Shown here piece after piece: positions 21,841-33,710 of a DNA stretch of 64,000 bases (position 1 is its first letter; each line of letters opens with the position of its first letter). The DNA comes from Piscicola geometra (taxonomy: Eukaryota; Annelida; Clitellata; Hirudinida; Piscicolidae). Under the pieces are notes generated by a model. The model was not told the origin of the DNA and made no database searches. It saw only the letters and a program-made list of their open reading frames with translations. The position numbers were made by a program, and so were the translations under genes. The stretch is taken from positions 2,130,031-2,194,030 of the forward strand of contig OX030958.1 of assembly GCA_943735955.1 (NCBI GenBank), given 5' to 3'.

Positions 21841-24096
21841 TCAGCCTACCGTCGTCATCATTCGACAGAAACTACCTTAACCAAAGTCTTTTCAGACATC
21901 GTTAGGGCAGCAGATGACGGTAGGCTTACAATGTAAGTTTTGCTTGATCTATCGGCAGCTTTCGATCTGGTAAATCACGCAACACTGCTCCGAAGACTGC
22001 ACATCTCCTATGGTTTCCCTGACTCTGCGTTAGAATGGTTTAGTGACTACTTAAATGACAGATGTTTTGACATCCGCTGTAGTAGGACAAAATCGACAAT
22101 GTCGGTTTCCGCTGTAGGAGTCCCCAAAGGTTCAGTCCTTGGTCCTTTACTGTTCTCTTTGTACACTGGAGATTTGGAAAGAATAGCAGCTAGACATGAG
22201 CTCGCTTTTCATCAGTATGCTGATGACACCCGGATTTACGGTCATTGCATTAAAGGTCATCAGGCTGACCTGTAAGAAAGGGCGTCATCATGCATTGATG
22301 AAATTGCTGCTTGGATTGGTGCTAATTAGAGACCGACCAAAAAAGATATTTTTATTTCGGCCGATACCGAAATTAGGCCGAAATTAAAATCCCATTTTCG
22401 GCCGAAACCGAAATTAAACCGAAATTTTAATCAGTTTTCGGCCGAAACCGAAGTTTTTTCCCACTTTTATTAAAAATGAAAAATTAGTATTTAACGATGA
22501 CAATGGCAGTTTAATAAGTAAATCCAAACAAGCGTATATTTTAAGCCAAAAAATAAAAGTTTTTCAACAACAAACATTTTTTGTTGTGGTCAGACTGACA
22601 TTTTGTAAAAAACTTCCAAATAGGATTCAATGACATTCTCACAATTTATTTTTGATTAATTAATCGAAGCCAAATCTTCTCGTTCTTTCGACTTATATAT
22701 AGTGTTTTTCAAAGAATGGATATCTAGAATTCCACATGCTTGTATATGTTATTCGAAGAATTAATCTTATGTCACCCATAAATCAATTAACCACGATATC
22801 TAATAGATATCTAATAGAGATGAGAATCGAACCCAAACTTAATAATTCGAGTTCGATTGAGGATATACAGATACTTACTTTTGACAATAACATTTTTTAA
22901 AACAATGTTTTAAAAAATAGAATTTGCTCAAAAAAAGTTTTGTTAAATATCATCATTGAACGTGTCCCAATTTACTTAAATTTCAAATACATGATTGTTG
23001 TTCCAGATGCTTGTATATGTTATTCGAATAATTAGTCTGATGACACCCATAAATCAATCAACCACGATAACTAATAGATATCTAATAGAGAATCGAATCC
23101 GAACTTAATAGTTCGATTGAGGATAACAGATATATCAGATAAACTACATAAATAAATAAAAATTTCGGTTTTTCGGTAAATATGAGATCTATTTCGGCCG
23201 AAACCGAAAATGAGCCGAAATTACAAAATTATTTTCGGCCGAAACCGAAAAATTGCTGAAATTGTAAAATTAGATTCGGCCAAAACTAAGAAAATTGGCA
23301 ATTTCGGTGCTGAAACCGAAACCGAACCGAATTTCGGTCGGTCTCTAGTGCCAATCAACTGAAACTTAACTCCAGCAAAACTGAAGTTATCTGGCTCTCA
23401 TCCCGTCGAAACTCTACTCATACTCCCAAAGATCCAGTTCGCCTTTGTCAGAACGAGATAATTCCTTCCGAAAGTGACAGAAACCTAGGAGTTTATCTCG
23501 ACAAAGACCTCACCATGACGACACACATCAACAAGATGACTCAAACCTGCTTTGCTTCTTTACGCCAAATACGATCCATGAGATGGTTATTGACCAAGGA
23601 CTCACTGAGCACATTGGCTTCTGCTTTGGTTCTCAGTCGAATTGACTATGGCAATATTATTCTTACTGGGTTGCCAATGACGCAGCTGCAGAAAATTCAG
23701 TCTATAATCAACACCACAGCTAGGCTCATAACAGGTGCTAGAAAGTATGATCACATCAACCCTGTTCTTAAGGAGCTTCACTGGCTTCGTGTTGAAAACA
23801 GAATTGAATACAAAAACATCTTGTTAATGCACAAGTGTCTGTCTAATGAGTGCCCAGATTACTTGTCGAGTAGCATTGTCATGAGAGCAAGTCTTCCCCA
23901 GAGGGAAAGACTCAGGTCTGCTAGGTCAAGAGATGTAGTTCCACAGAGCTACAAACTCAAGTATGCAGGTACAAGAAGCTTTTTTGTTGCAGCGCCGACT
24001 CTTTTAAATAGTCTTCCCAATAGACTTAAATCCCCGAGCTCGACCGCGACATTCAGCCGTTCCCTGAAAACGTACTTGTTCGACCGATCAAAATAA
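21841..24096 (+). pseudogene. CR1/L2-like LINE reverse transcriptase, interrupted
   Basis: The reading is open from SAYRRHH to the stop after FDRSK, apart from stops at 21934 and 22273 and the 1-kb MITE. The palm motifs LDLSAAFD and YADD are intact. The C-terminal fragment (23515-24096) keeps the CR1-like LVLSRIDYGN, LHWLRVENRIEYK and RSFFVAAPTLLNSLP blocks. The endonuclease domain is missing. Confidence 0.85.
22327..23347. mobile_element. hAT MITE with palindromic TTTCGGCCGAAA subterminal repeats, copy A
   Basis: The ends TAGAGACCGACCAAA and TTTCGGTCGGTCTCTA are inverted. GTGCTAAT (22319-22326) and GTGCCAAT (23348-23355) flank it, an 8-bp target duplication with one mismatch. Within about 150 bp of each end lie several copies of the palindrome TTTCGGCCGAAA or its half-sites. 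The interior (about 0.7 kb) is AT-rich and non-coding. It is homologous to copy B at 35807-36791. Confidence 0.92.
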
Positions 24097-24329
24097 CTTA
24101 CAAATTTACTGCGAATTTTTCATAAATCAATTTCTTGCTTCCCAATTTCATTCTTTTTTTATTTATACTAATGGTCAATAATAATTGTAAAATAAATAAT
24201 AAAAATAAATAAAAATAATCATAATAATATTATATAGATATTTACTTTTTTCTCAAAATTATTGTTATTATTATTTCAGTTTCAATCTATAAAAAAAATA
24301 AATAAAAAACTAAAAAATAATTATTTTGT

Positions 24330-24405
24330 CTATTTAAAATATATATATATATATATATATGTATAAATATATGTATGTGTATATATGTATGTATATATAT
24401 AGAAA
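24330..24405. repeat. (TA)n/(TATG)n microsatellite
   Basis: Alternating TA steps with TATGTA interruptions lie in the 3' region of the LINE. It is not coding. Confidence 0.9.
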
Positions 24406-25312
24406 TGATTATATTGTTAAATTTCAATAATTTACTTTTCCTATACTTTCCATTTATTCATCTATCATTATTAATATTATTCTCAAATTTTTCATAACCA
24501 AGTGGTCTTGAAGCCCGTCCGGGTTTACGCCACGTTAAAAATACTCGTAGTTGTATTGTATTGTATTGTAAATAATAAATAAATATATTTTTTTTTTTTT
24601 TTTGAATTAATCTAAAAATGTTTATTAAAAAGTAATTATTAAATATTATTTTCGGCATAGTAAAACGATAACAGTTTAAATTGGAATAAAACAAAAAAAG
24701 ATTAAAAATTAAAACTTAACAATAATAAATTATTTTGTTATTATTTAAATGATTTATTTGTAAAATTTCTTCAGGCTACTTTTGATGCACTGAATACAAA
24801 ATTAAAGTCGTTTCTACGATTCAAGTCATGTTTTTGGAATAGGTTGACTATGATAATTGAAAATAGATGGAATTTGTTAAAGTTTTTTTTCTCATTTTTT
24901 TCATACGTAAGTTTGCAAAAACAACTAGTTTTTTTTCCACACAGTGTTTCGATCTTATATTTATTAGAGCTGTGCTTTAATCTACGTTAACTTTCGATTA
25001 ACGCGTTAATCAATTTAACGCCATTAACTTTTTTTACGCCGTTGAAAAAAATTAACGCATTTGAAAAAAATTAACGCATTTGAAAAAAATTAACGCATTC
25101 AAAATTTTTAATTAATTTATACCTATCCAAATTGAACTGTTTTTTGCAGTTTTGGTTACAATGTCAGCAAGTGAAAAAAAACACTTCCCTAATTTACTGT
25201 CAACAAACGAATGGGAAGAACTGCATTTCGTCAAAAAATTTCTCATTTTTTATAGATTTGCAACAGAGTAAAATTTTAAAAAAAAGTTTAATAGTGTTAC
25301 TTGCAATTTGCT

Positions 25313-25480
25313 GAACGGGTAGCCGAGTCGGTAACGACTCTCTGCTTGACGAATAATGAAAGGTTCTAGGTTCGAATGCAACCAATGCCCTAGTAACCCA
25401 GAGGCGCAAATGAAAATATGCAGCCTAAGTGGCTTTGAAGCTCGTTCGAGTTATACGCCACTATAATAATCCTCGTCATT
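25313..25480 (+). mobile_element. tRNA-derived SINE, family 1 (best copy)
   Basis: The head GAACGGGTAGCCGAGTCGGT resembles an A box (TAGCCGAGTCGG, tRNA-Leu/Ser-like). A B box, AGGTTCGAATGCAACC, follows. The body is GCCCTAGTAACCCAGAGGCG and the 3' tail is CCTAAGTGGCTTTGAAGCTC, then TTATACGCCACTATAATAAT. It sits inside hAT F1 at the same internal position as the copy in hAT F2. Confidence 0.8.
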
Positions 25481-25766
25481 ATTTGTCACTTTTCACAAGA
25501 AATATGCACTTCAGAAGATGATCCAGCTTATGTCATTTGTTTCACACACAAATTTCTTTCAGAATTGGAGCAGAAAATGATTAAACAAAATATCTAATGG
25601 TTAAGAATTGCCACATCAAAAGACCTCCGATTTAAAAATTAACAATATTTACAAAAAATGAAAGAGTTAAAGAAACTATTAGAAAGAAAGAAAACCATAC
25701 AGCCTTTACCAAACAAAAGACTACAAACATATTTAATTTCAGAATCTGTATGGATTGATGGATTGA

Positions 25767-25961
25767 TTGATTCTGAAGATTACTAAGTCAATGATTAAAC
25801 GTTATAGAACAGAAACTGAGGTATGCTATGAGAGCTGTTTTCTTGTTTGTGAGCAACAACACGAAGGGGCATTTACGGTTCTTACAAAACTGGCAAGAAA
25901 AAACTTGTCATCTCCTGGAAGTACAGTTCTATGTGAACGTCTATTCAGTTTGTCACCATAG
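25767..25961 (+). pseudogene. hAT transposase C-terminal remnant in F1
   Basis: MIKRYRTETEVCYESC, then LTKLARKNLSSPGSTVLCER and LFSL. This matches the region just before and including the hAT C-terminal dimerisation motif (LARKYLSxPASSxPSERxFSL). It is truncated before the KKRASL block. Confidence 0.8.
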
Positions 25962-25969
25962 GTGGCGAT

Positions 25970-26110
25970 CCTGGGGGGGTCCTGGGGTCAGGAATTATGT
26001 GCCTAATCGTCAACCATAGCTCACGGTTGGCTGAACAGGGATTTGAAACTGGCAAACTTTAAGTTGCAGGTCTAAAGACTTACCATCTAAGCCAACACGC
26101 TCGCCGATTT
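25970..26110 (-). mobile_element. tRNA-derived SINE, family 2 (diverged copy)
   Basis: On the minus strand, GTTGGCTTAGATGGTAAGTC (A box) precedes CTGCAACTTAAAGTTTGCCA and GTTTCAAATCCCTGTTCAGC (B box). The same organisation is present at 47125-47362. CGGTTGGCTGAACAGG and CTCACGG match the body of that copy. Confidence 0.65.
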
Positions 26111-26500
26111 TCTGCATCTAATTAACAACTCTCTCATTAATTTATCACCCATCTTTTTGCAACCCTTAGCCACCCTCTCTGTTACCCAGTCAGCCTTCAA
26201 CCATCCTTTCTGCACCCAATCATCCTTCAAATACCAAAAACCCTATTTTTAACTGCCTTCTCGGCCCCTAATTAACCACTTTTTTTGCAACCAGTAAATT
26301 TTTAAACACCTTTCATGTATAGAGACAACTACCCTATCAGCACTCAGTCAACCATCTTTTCTGCAACCAATCAACCCAAACCACCATTCATTCTACTAAT
26401 CATCCTTTAAACATCGTAAATGCACCCAATTTACTCTCAAACATTCTTTCTTCCCCCGATCAAATTTAAATAAATTTAAATAATCATTTTTTAGGTAAAA
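26110..26500. repeat. Degenerate CACCC/CAACC-rich repeat
   Basis: Imprecise repetition of roughly 25-35 bp: CAACCATCTTTTCTGCAACC, CACCCAATCATCCTTCAA, and similar. It is probably a decayed minisatellite. No coding sequence was recognised. Confidence 0.5.
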
Positions 26501-26736
26501 TAAAAAAACAGGTGTTATAAATCGTTAGTCTGAAATAGACATAGTAAAAATGTGAATTGTATGTATAAATTATTTATAAAAAAACTTAATCTTAATTGGT
26601 AAATTAAATTTTCAAGACCCATAGTTTAAGTTAAATATAGGGGAATGTTGCACAAGACGGAACGATTTTTAAACGTAGCCTCATAGCTTAAATGTTATAA
26701 AATTAAATTAAAATTATCTAGCCATTATATGGATAC

Positions 26737-27058
26737 TAGAGGTCTGACCGGGTACCCGATCTGACCGGGTACCCGTGGGTACTTGCGGGACTCCTGCGGG
26801 AACGGGAATGAAAGTTAATTTCGGGACGGGAAAAGTCAGAAACCGGGAATAGGTTTTTGGGACAAGAACGGGAACGGAAATCAACATTCAAATCGGGAAC
26901 GGGAAAAGATAGGAACGGGAATAACAGTAATTGGGATTGGATTCTTTAACAATGATTTTTCAGCAAACTTCTAAGTATGGAAATCTTTATTTCATCGATA
27001 CTCCGTACTTAAAATAAGTATTAAAAGCAATAAAAATGTATAACGAAGCTACCATTGC
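26737..27058. mobile_element. CCCGTTCCCG-type hAT MITE, one half only
   Basis: The end TAGAGGTCTGACCGGGTACC and the following GGGAACGGGAA-type repeats are the inverse of the right end of the complete copy at 49995-50926. The internal TACTCCGTACTTAAAATAAG matches as well. It stops where LINE A sequence begins near 27058. It lies within DNA (26640-26736) homologous to 8920-9005. Confidence 0.75.
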
Positions 27059-27297
27059 CAAAGGTGAAAAGTCAGAAGGAGGAGACAAGGAAGAAGAGAA
27101 TAATTATGTTCGGGTTGAAGAAAGAAGGAGAAGGGGATGATGTCAAGGTGAAAGAGATAATCAGAGTCATTACTCAGGAGGCAATAGAACCAGTATTAGT
27201 AGAAAGAATGAGAGAGAACAAAAACATGGAAGGTAGGTGCAGGCCTGTGATAATTGAATTCAGGTCAGAGGCAGATAAATGGAGGGTAATGGGAAGG

Positions 27298-27298
<1 letters not shown>

Positions 27299-27342
<44 letters not shown>

Positions 27343-28862
27343 CTAATAATTTATATAGCGCCCTTTACTAAGTGAACAAATGCGCTCAGCCATCACGTCC
27401 CAAACAAGTACGTCTTCAGGCCTCGACGGAAAGTTATGAGTGACTTAGTTGAAGTTAAAAAAGAAGGTAAAGAATTCCATAAAAGAGGACCACAGTAAGA
27501 AAAAGAACGTTTAGCAAAAGAGTGTTTAACTGGAAAACGAAAAGAACGATTAAAGGTAGATGATCTTAGACCAGATTTAGGGGGTTGTTTAATTAGATTT
27601 TTGAGGTAAATTGGAGCATTACAGTTATGAATTTCAAACATATTTAAACATATTTTAAAAGTCACTCTAGATCTCAAAGGTAACCAATGTAACAAACGAA
27701 GATAAGGAGAAATGTGAGAAAACTAAGGAGCACGAGCAACAAGACGAGCAGCACAATTAAAGGTTTTATTTAGAGGAGCTAAAGTAATATCAGGGAGACC
27801 ATAGTAAAGAGGGTTGCAATAATCAATCCTGGAGAGAACTAGAGAAGATACAAGAAGTTGCAAGGTAGGATCATCGAAAAAAGGAAGAAGCTGTTTAATA
27901 CGACGAATGTGGAAGTAGCAAGATTTAGAGACAGATAGAATTTGAGGAGCTAAAGACAAGTTAGAATCAAAAATAAAACCAAGGCTACGAATGGAAGAGG
28001 AAGGGTTTAGAGAGAGTGAAGAGGGGGGAGGCAAAACTAAAGAAGGAAGAGATAGTAAAGACTTCGATTTTTTATTGAAATATATGAGTTCAAATTTGTC
28101 CGGATTAAGTTTGAGAAACATAGAAGAAGCCCAAGAGATTATAGATTTAAGACAGAGAGTTATTTTATTAACAGTAAGGTCAAGAGAAAAGTCAGTGAAA
28201 GATGTATAAATATAAGAGTCGTCAGCATAAATTTGACTGTTTAAAGAAGATGACGATAAATATTAGGTAGTTCCGAGGTATATAGAATAAAAAGTAAGGG
28301 ACCAAGGATTGAGCCCTGTGGAACACCATAATATAAAGAAACAGAAGAAGAACGAGAAGATTTAATTGATACATAGGAAGTTCGCTCAAAAAGGTAGGAT
28401 TTAAGGCAGATAAGAGAAGAACCAGAAATATTAAAAGAAGAATCTAAAACATTTAATAAAAGAGTATGGTCGACAGTATCAAAAGCAGCTGAAAAGTCAA
28501 GGCATAAAAGAAGAGAAGAGGCATTAGAATCAGAAGTTAAAATAAGGTCATTATAGAGTTTAAGTAAAGCAGTTTCAGTGGAGTGGCCAATTCTGAAACT
28601 AGATTGAGAAGAAGGAAGAAGTGAGTTTTTTTCTAGATAGAAGATTAATTGTTGAGAAATAACTTTTTCAAGGACCTTAGAAAGGAAGGAAAGGTTAGAT
28701 ACAGGTCTATAACTGGATAAGGATGCAGGATCAAGAGAAGGCTTCTTAATTGTAGGAATAATAAATGAAGATTTGAGGGCAGACGGAAATTTAGATGTAG
28801 ACAAAGATAAGTTAACCAAATCCAGAACAATAGGATAGAATAAAAAGGAGAGTTAAAGGAAG
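27299..28862 (-). mobile_element. LINE B (CR1/L2-like), antisense insertion with (GATT)n 3' tail
   Basis: On the minus strand: ALKSSFIIPTIKKPSLDP, SSYRPVSNLSFLSKVLEKVI, LLCLDFSAAFDTVDHTLLL, GVPQGSILGPLLFILYTSEL, a gap, then LVLSRIDYCNPLYYGLPDIT and SLITFRRGLKTYLFGT at 27393. The 3' untranslated end reads GAGCGCATTTGTTC then GCGCTATATAAATTATTAGT and finishes in (GATT)n at 27299-27343. The flanks AAGGAA on both sides hint at a short target duplication. LINE A resumes at 28863. Confidence 0.85.
27393..28819 (-). pseudogene. LINE B reverse transcriptase
   Basis: Three minus-strand frames (28241-28819, 27723-28121, 27393-27695) cover the RT palm (FSAAFDTVDH, GVPQGSILGPLLF), the region after the YADD box, and the C-terminus ending LKTYLFGT. 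Frame changes at about 28240 and 27710 break the gene. It is a recently inserted but already disabled copy. Confidence 0.8.
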
Positions 28863-28951
28863 ATGCTGCTAAAGATGGATGAGAAATACAGAAGAGTTTT
28901 TTTAGAGATGGATCTCCCTTTGGAAGGGAGAGAGGAGGAAAGAAGAAAACA

Positions 28952-29964
28952 ATGGGAGAAAAAACAGAAGAAGATAGAACAACTGAAGAGAGCATTAATA
29001 GAAAAAAGAGCAATAGAGTTGAAGAATGTGGGCCGCAGAAAGAATGTAGAAGAGGACAACTATGGAAAAAAGCGAGACGAAGTGGAGGTGGAAGAAAAGA
29101 ATTAAGTTCCATAAGGAGAGGTAGGGAAGGGAGAGGAGAAATCAAAGTGGTTTTCAAGAATGCAAGGAAACTGAGAAATATAGGGAAAAAACGAGAAGCA
29201 GTTGAATTCATAAGAAATAATGATATAGATATTTGTGGACTATGCGAGACAAACCTAAACGAAGATCAGATGGTGGATGGACAAGGCTTTTTAGAATGGT
29301 TTGGTGTGGGGAGAAAATGGAAGAAGGGAAATGTGGTGGTGTGGGATTTTTAGTGAAGAAGGAATTGAAAGCAGAGGTAGTGAACAAATATCAAGAAGAA
29401 GATTTGCTGGTGTTGAGGATGAACGGAGAAACAGGTCTGGTGGTGTGTGTGGTGTATCAAAGATGCGAGGGGGTAGATAAGGCTGCAAATAAAAGAAGAA
29501 TTTCATGCATAACTAGGTTGGTAAGGGAAGCAAAACAGACAGGAGATAGACTGGTGGTAGGAGGGGATTTCAATGGACATCTTATGGAATTGGATGGGGT
29601 AGATAACACAAACGGTTTGATGGTTAAAAAAATAGTCGAAGAAGAAGAGCTGAGCATCTTGAATTGTGAGTGGCCAGGGATGAACATTCCCACTTGGAAA
29701 TGTGGCAAGAAAGAGTTTGGGTTAGACTTGGTACTAACAAACGATAAAGGAAAGGAAGAAGTGGTAGAAGGGTGGGTTGGTGAGCTTGGGGATGTGGAGG
29801 TGGAAGAAGCCGTGAAGAGAAGGAAAGAATGGAGTAGGGAGCATAGGCGAAGAAAAAAGCAACTTGGAAGAGGAGCAGCAAAGACGAAAGAAGCTTGGGA
29901 GCAATACCTCTTTCGAAAACAGATAGCGAGTGAAATGGTTTCGATGAAATGCTTAGTTCCATAA
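28952..29964 (+). pseudogene. LINE A endonuclease domain, frameshifted and RT-less
   Basis: Frame 1 (to 29353) carries NNDIDICGLCETNL. Frame 2 (29233-29964) carries GFLVKKELKAEV, VVGGDFNGHLMELDGVDNTN, and WKCGKKEFGLDLVLTNDKGK. GGDFN is the conserved metal-site motif of EEP-type LINE endonucleases. The terminal SDH motif was not found because the copy is cut off. Confidence 0.7.
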
Positions 29965-30200
29965 GATGAAATTATATTGTATTTAAAAAAATGCCATTTA
30001 AACGTTGTATTTATCGTCAATCATGTTAAGTTATCTAAAGAAATACACCAGTTTATATTTGAATGTAAATTGCCATTTAGATAAATTTACTTACCTAAAT
30101 TAAATTTAGCTTTTAGGTTACTTTTGCAAATTAAACTTTTTTTTGCTCTAGGCTTTCTAGTTTTCATTTCGACTATGATGTGCTATACAGCCGATCTAAA
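29965..30200 (-). repeat. Fragment homologous to 8510-8612
   Basis: CTAAAGAAATACACCAGTTT followed by TGTAAATTGCCATTTAGATAAA and TTAAATTTAGCTTTTAGGTT matches the reverse complement of 8510-8612. With the match at 26640-26736, it suggests one old element broken apart by the LINE and MITE insertions between. Confidence 0.55.
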
Positions 30201-31950
30201 AGCTAATTAATACTAACGATTTTTTAATCATTATAAAGTAAATAATTTGTTTATATTAATTTTCAATAGTTTATTTGAAATATATACTCTTAATAGTCTA
30301 AATAAAATATATGGGTTAATCCAGAATCGATTACAGACTTGCGATTTGGAGTGTCTTACTTGTCTTTACAAAGAATGGAAAATCGTATCCAAGACTGGAT
30401 GCATTTTTTTGAAGAAAAGGAATAAAAAAATATTATCCATCTAAAATATTCAAAATAAATACTACGATATTTTACTTTCTAGCTATTTAAAAATTGAAAA
30501 TAGGCTAAAAACGCATGTCTCAAATTTCTTCTACAACCTCAAATATTAAATATTTAGATTTATGTTTAAGTTAATTCAAATTTTCGAAAGTAGAGTACTC
30601 ATACTCATTAGCCTAATAAGCATATTTTCAGAAAGTGGGATTTCCAAAAAAATTCAAATACCACTTTTATAGGTTCTAGAAAAATTTAATTACTACCAAA
30701 AATTGCTAATTACGCGTATGCGTGACTTTCACAACCCGTTAAGTAGACCAGATTAATTATGAAGATTATTGAATATTTTATTGATAATTTTTTCTTTTTT
30801 TAAGCTAAAAAAAAGTTTTTTTATTAAATATATAAAATATAATTAAACTTTCTTTATTTGATAAAAAAACTTTATGAACAAGGTATGCGCTTTTTTTATT
30901 CGTTTTATTTGAATATCTATTGCATTACAAGCACAAAATGGTAAATATATGAACGTTTGTTCCAAAACCTGTTAAGTACAATTACAACCTGAGAATGTGG
31001 CGCTTGATGAAATCTGTGATTGGAAATATATAGCTTAACTAAGATTATTTCATATGTTTTTTCAATAAAAAAAGCAAATTGTGGATTAATAGCATTAATT
31101 TTATTTTATCACTGACTTTAAATAACAAACCAGTTTTTTCTGTTTTATCTTATGACTAATAGAATTCTAAAACTTCAAAATTGTTTTAAAATGGTAAAAA
31201 TATATAAAATATATATTTTTTACATTATTCAGCGATTTAAAGTATTTTTGAATTCAAGTTGATATATTTTTGTATGGCTTTTCGTTTATAAAAGTTCATT
31301 ACTTAAAGAAATTTTACGAGCTTTGAATCTAAACGAGTACGTTGAAGTATTTGTTTTTAATTCAAAAAATTATCGAAACTAAATTAAAGATATATTTTCA
31401 AGTATATGACCACTTGATACCGTTTTCCTAAATATATTATTTTTTTCAAAGAAACTTTTTAAGTTGCCACTGTTTTCATGGAGTTATGACTTTTTTCCAA
31501 GAAGTTTTTGAAGCTTTTTTACAGCTGAATATTTTGTTCTCGTTTTAGCTAGTTTTTAAAGTTCATTATAGATGCAAATCCTCAATAGAGCTACCTGTTC
31601 AGTTGGATTAGAAAGAGCTATATGATAGAAATGCTTTCTCACCATCAATTTAAATTTGATTATTTTTAAACACAAAAAATCAAACCTTTTCTCCTGTTAT
31701 GAATCAGTCAATGAAGCATGAATCTTGGGGGTGTAAAAACTTTGATAGTGACGTCTTCAATGTGCCACGACTTTAATGCATATCTTGAATGAAAGAAAAA
31801 GATAGAATACTTAACTGTTCAAATGTTCAAAAGGGTTGCTATTTTTTTGGGCTTTTTCCAAGTTTTTAACTTCAGTCGTGTATGAATAAAACACAACTTG
31901 TTTTAAGATACAAGTTCATTAGGGTTTTCGGAGACATCAAAAGACTAGGA
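30200..31950. other. AT-rich stretch, nothing recognised
   Basis: Frames are short and motif-free. No repeat borders or RNA genes were seen. Confidence 0.35.
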
Positions 31951-31954
31951 AACT

Positions 31955-32305
31955 TGACCTTGGAGACCTCATCTTGCGAAGATCTCATCCTGTGGAGACT
32001 TAATCCTGTGAAGACTTCATCTTGTGAAGATTTTTATATTTATATTTTATCTTACATCTTGAAAATATCAAATTAATTGGAATACATTTTAATATCACGA
32101 GAATAGAAGGAAATTTCTAAAACCCAAATAAACACGTTTCCTAAAAGATTTAATGCTAAACCAAGATAATTTGAAATACCACAAAATCATAATTTTATTT
32201 ATTTAGGCTGAAGTCTCACACAATAGAATTTCTACAAAATGATGTCTCCACAAGATGTCTCTCATGGGATGAAATCTCCACATGATGATGTTTCCGCATA
32301 TCGTT
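31955..32305. mobile_element. Small element with inverted tandem-repeat ends
   Basis: The left end has about four units of GTGAAGACTTCATCTT/GTGGAGACTTAATCCT (31955-32035). The right end has the reverse complement, TGTCTCCACAAGATG and TCTCCACATGATGATG (32218-32300). The interior is about 180 bp of AT-rich DNA. This build of inverted arrays at both ends parallels the MULE at 55329-60956, with a different unit. Confidence 0.65.
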
Positions 32306-33075
32306 CATTCCATCCCTTGAATTTTGAATTCTCATTTTGCTGAACCATAATGATATTGGCATTAAATTTACAAAAACTAGTTTACATGAAATGTTAGAGT
32401 ATTCATTTTTTGTATTCAATATATGAAAATTTATTGATTTAATGAATATGAAGAATAATTTCAATTTTCCACAACCCTACAAAATGTTCATCTTGTCCAG
32501 ATACTGGAACCAGATAATAAAATTGGGAAAAATTAAAGATTTTAATTTTCTGAATTTGTTACATGATTTAATAAATTCTAACAATCATTTTGTTTTCAAA
32601 AACTTTAATTATGTTATTAACTCATAAAAAATTCAAATTGTTCAACCCAACATGAATTTTTATCAAATAACCAGTGTTGGGCATAGGCTCATGAAATTTT
32701 CACTTTTTTCAGATTTTAATTTTTGGATAATTTTAAATAATGAGAAATAGTGTCAATATGAGATATTTAGTACTTTTTTGCTTTTTCTTTATAAAAACCA
32801 CACACTGAACACCGATTGAAATATTTCATTGAAGAGCGGTATGATAGAAACGACAAAATGTTTTTTCTTTGAATATCATTAATTCTTTGTTTAAATATTT
32901 GGACTAATTTGAGTTCTTTTGAATCAGCAAGAGTTTTGAAACAACTATTCGAAAAAAGTGTTATCAACCCAACATTCACTCAATCTGGCAATGTATGAGG
33001 CATTTGTTGGAGAATCACAGGGAAATACAGCAGAACTTTGAAGAAACTCTCAACAAGAAAATGTGGTCCTACACT
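32306..33075. other. AT-rich stretch, nothing recognised
   Basis: Only short frames without motifs. It borders the large tetranucleotide array. Confidence 0.3.
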
Positions 33076-33078
33076 TTG

Positions 33079-33710
<632 letters not shown>

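Larger units (their letters stand above)
21745..24580 (+). mobile_element. CR1/L2-like LINE, 5'-truncated, split by a hAT MITE
   Basis: RT motifs run in order: SAYRRHHSTETTLTKV, LLDLSAAFDLVNHATLL, GVPKGSVLGPLLFSLYTGDL, QYADDTRIYG, then after the MITE QLKLNSSKTEVIWLSSRR and a C-terminus ending TATFSRSLKTYLFDRSK at 24096. Removing 22327-23347 plus one target copy rejoins IGAN|QLKLN. The 3' untranslated tail near 24499-24575 (AAGTGGTCTTGAAGCCCGTC, then TTACGCCAC and a TTGTA repeat) resembles the tail of SINE family 1. The copy carries stops (for example after RLTM at 21933). Confidence 0.85.
24965..25965 (+). mobile_element. BED-type hAT relic F1, carrying a SINE
   Basis: The left end TAGAGCTGTGCTTTAATCTA leads into CGTTAACTTTCGATTAACGC and runs of TTAACGCATTTGAAAAAAA. 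The interior matches F2 (43536-44800), F4 (51742-52760) and F5. The transposase remnant ends in LARKNLSSPGSTVLCERLFSL (25880-25955), the hAT dimerisation motif. The right end is missing where other repeat sequence begins near 25966. Confidence 0.8.
27055..29964 (+). mobile_element. LINE A, ORF1 plus endonuclease, interrupted by LINE B
   Basis: The plus-strand pieces are: an ORF1-like charged segment (27055-27298; KVKEIIRVITQEAIEPVLVE, EFRSEADKWRVMGR), a resumption at 28863 (MDEKYRRVFLEMDLPLEGRE, coiled-coil-like KR/E-rich), and an apurinic-type endonuclease (29140-29850: FKNARKLRNIGKKREAVEFI, DICGLCETNLNED, VVGGDFNGHLMELDG). No RT domain follows; the frame stops at 29964. Purine-rich codon use produces long antisense shadow frames. 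Confidence 0.75.

Noticed and set aside
28645..30020. Long Ser/Pro/Leu/Phe-rich minus-strand frames
   Set aside because: They are antisense shadows of purine-rich LINE A codons.
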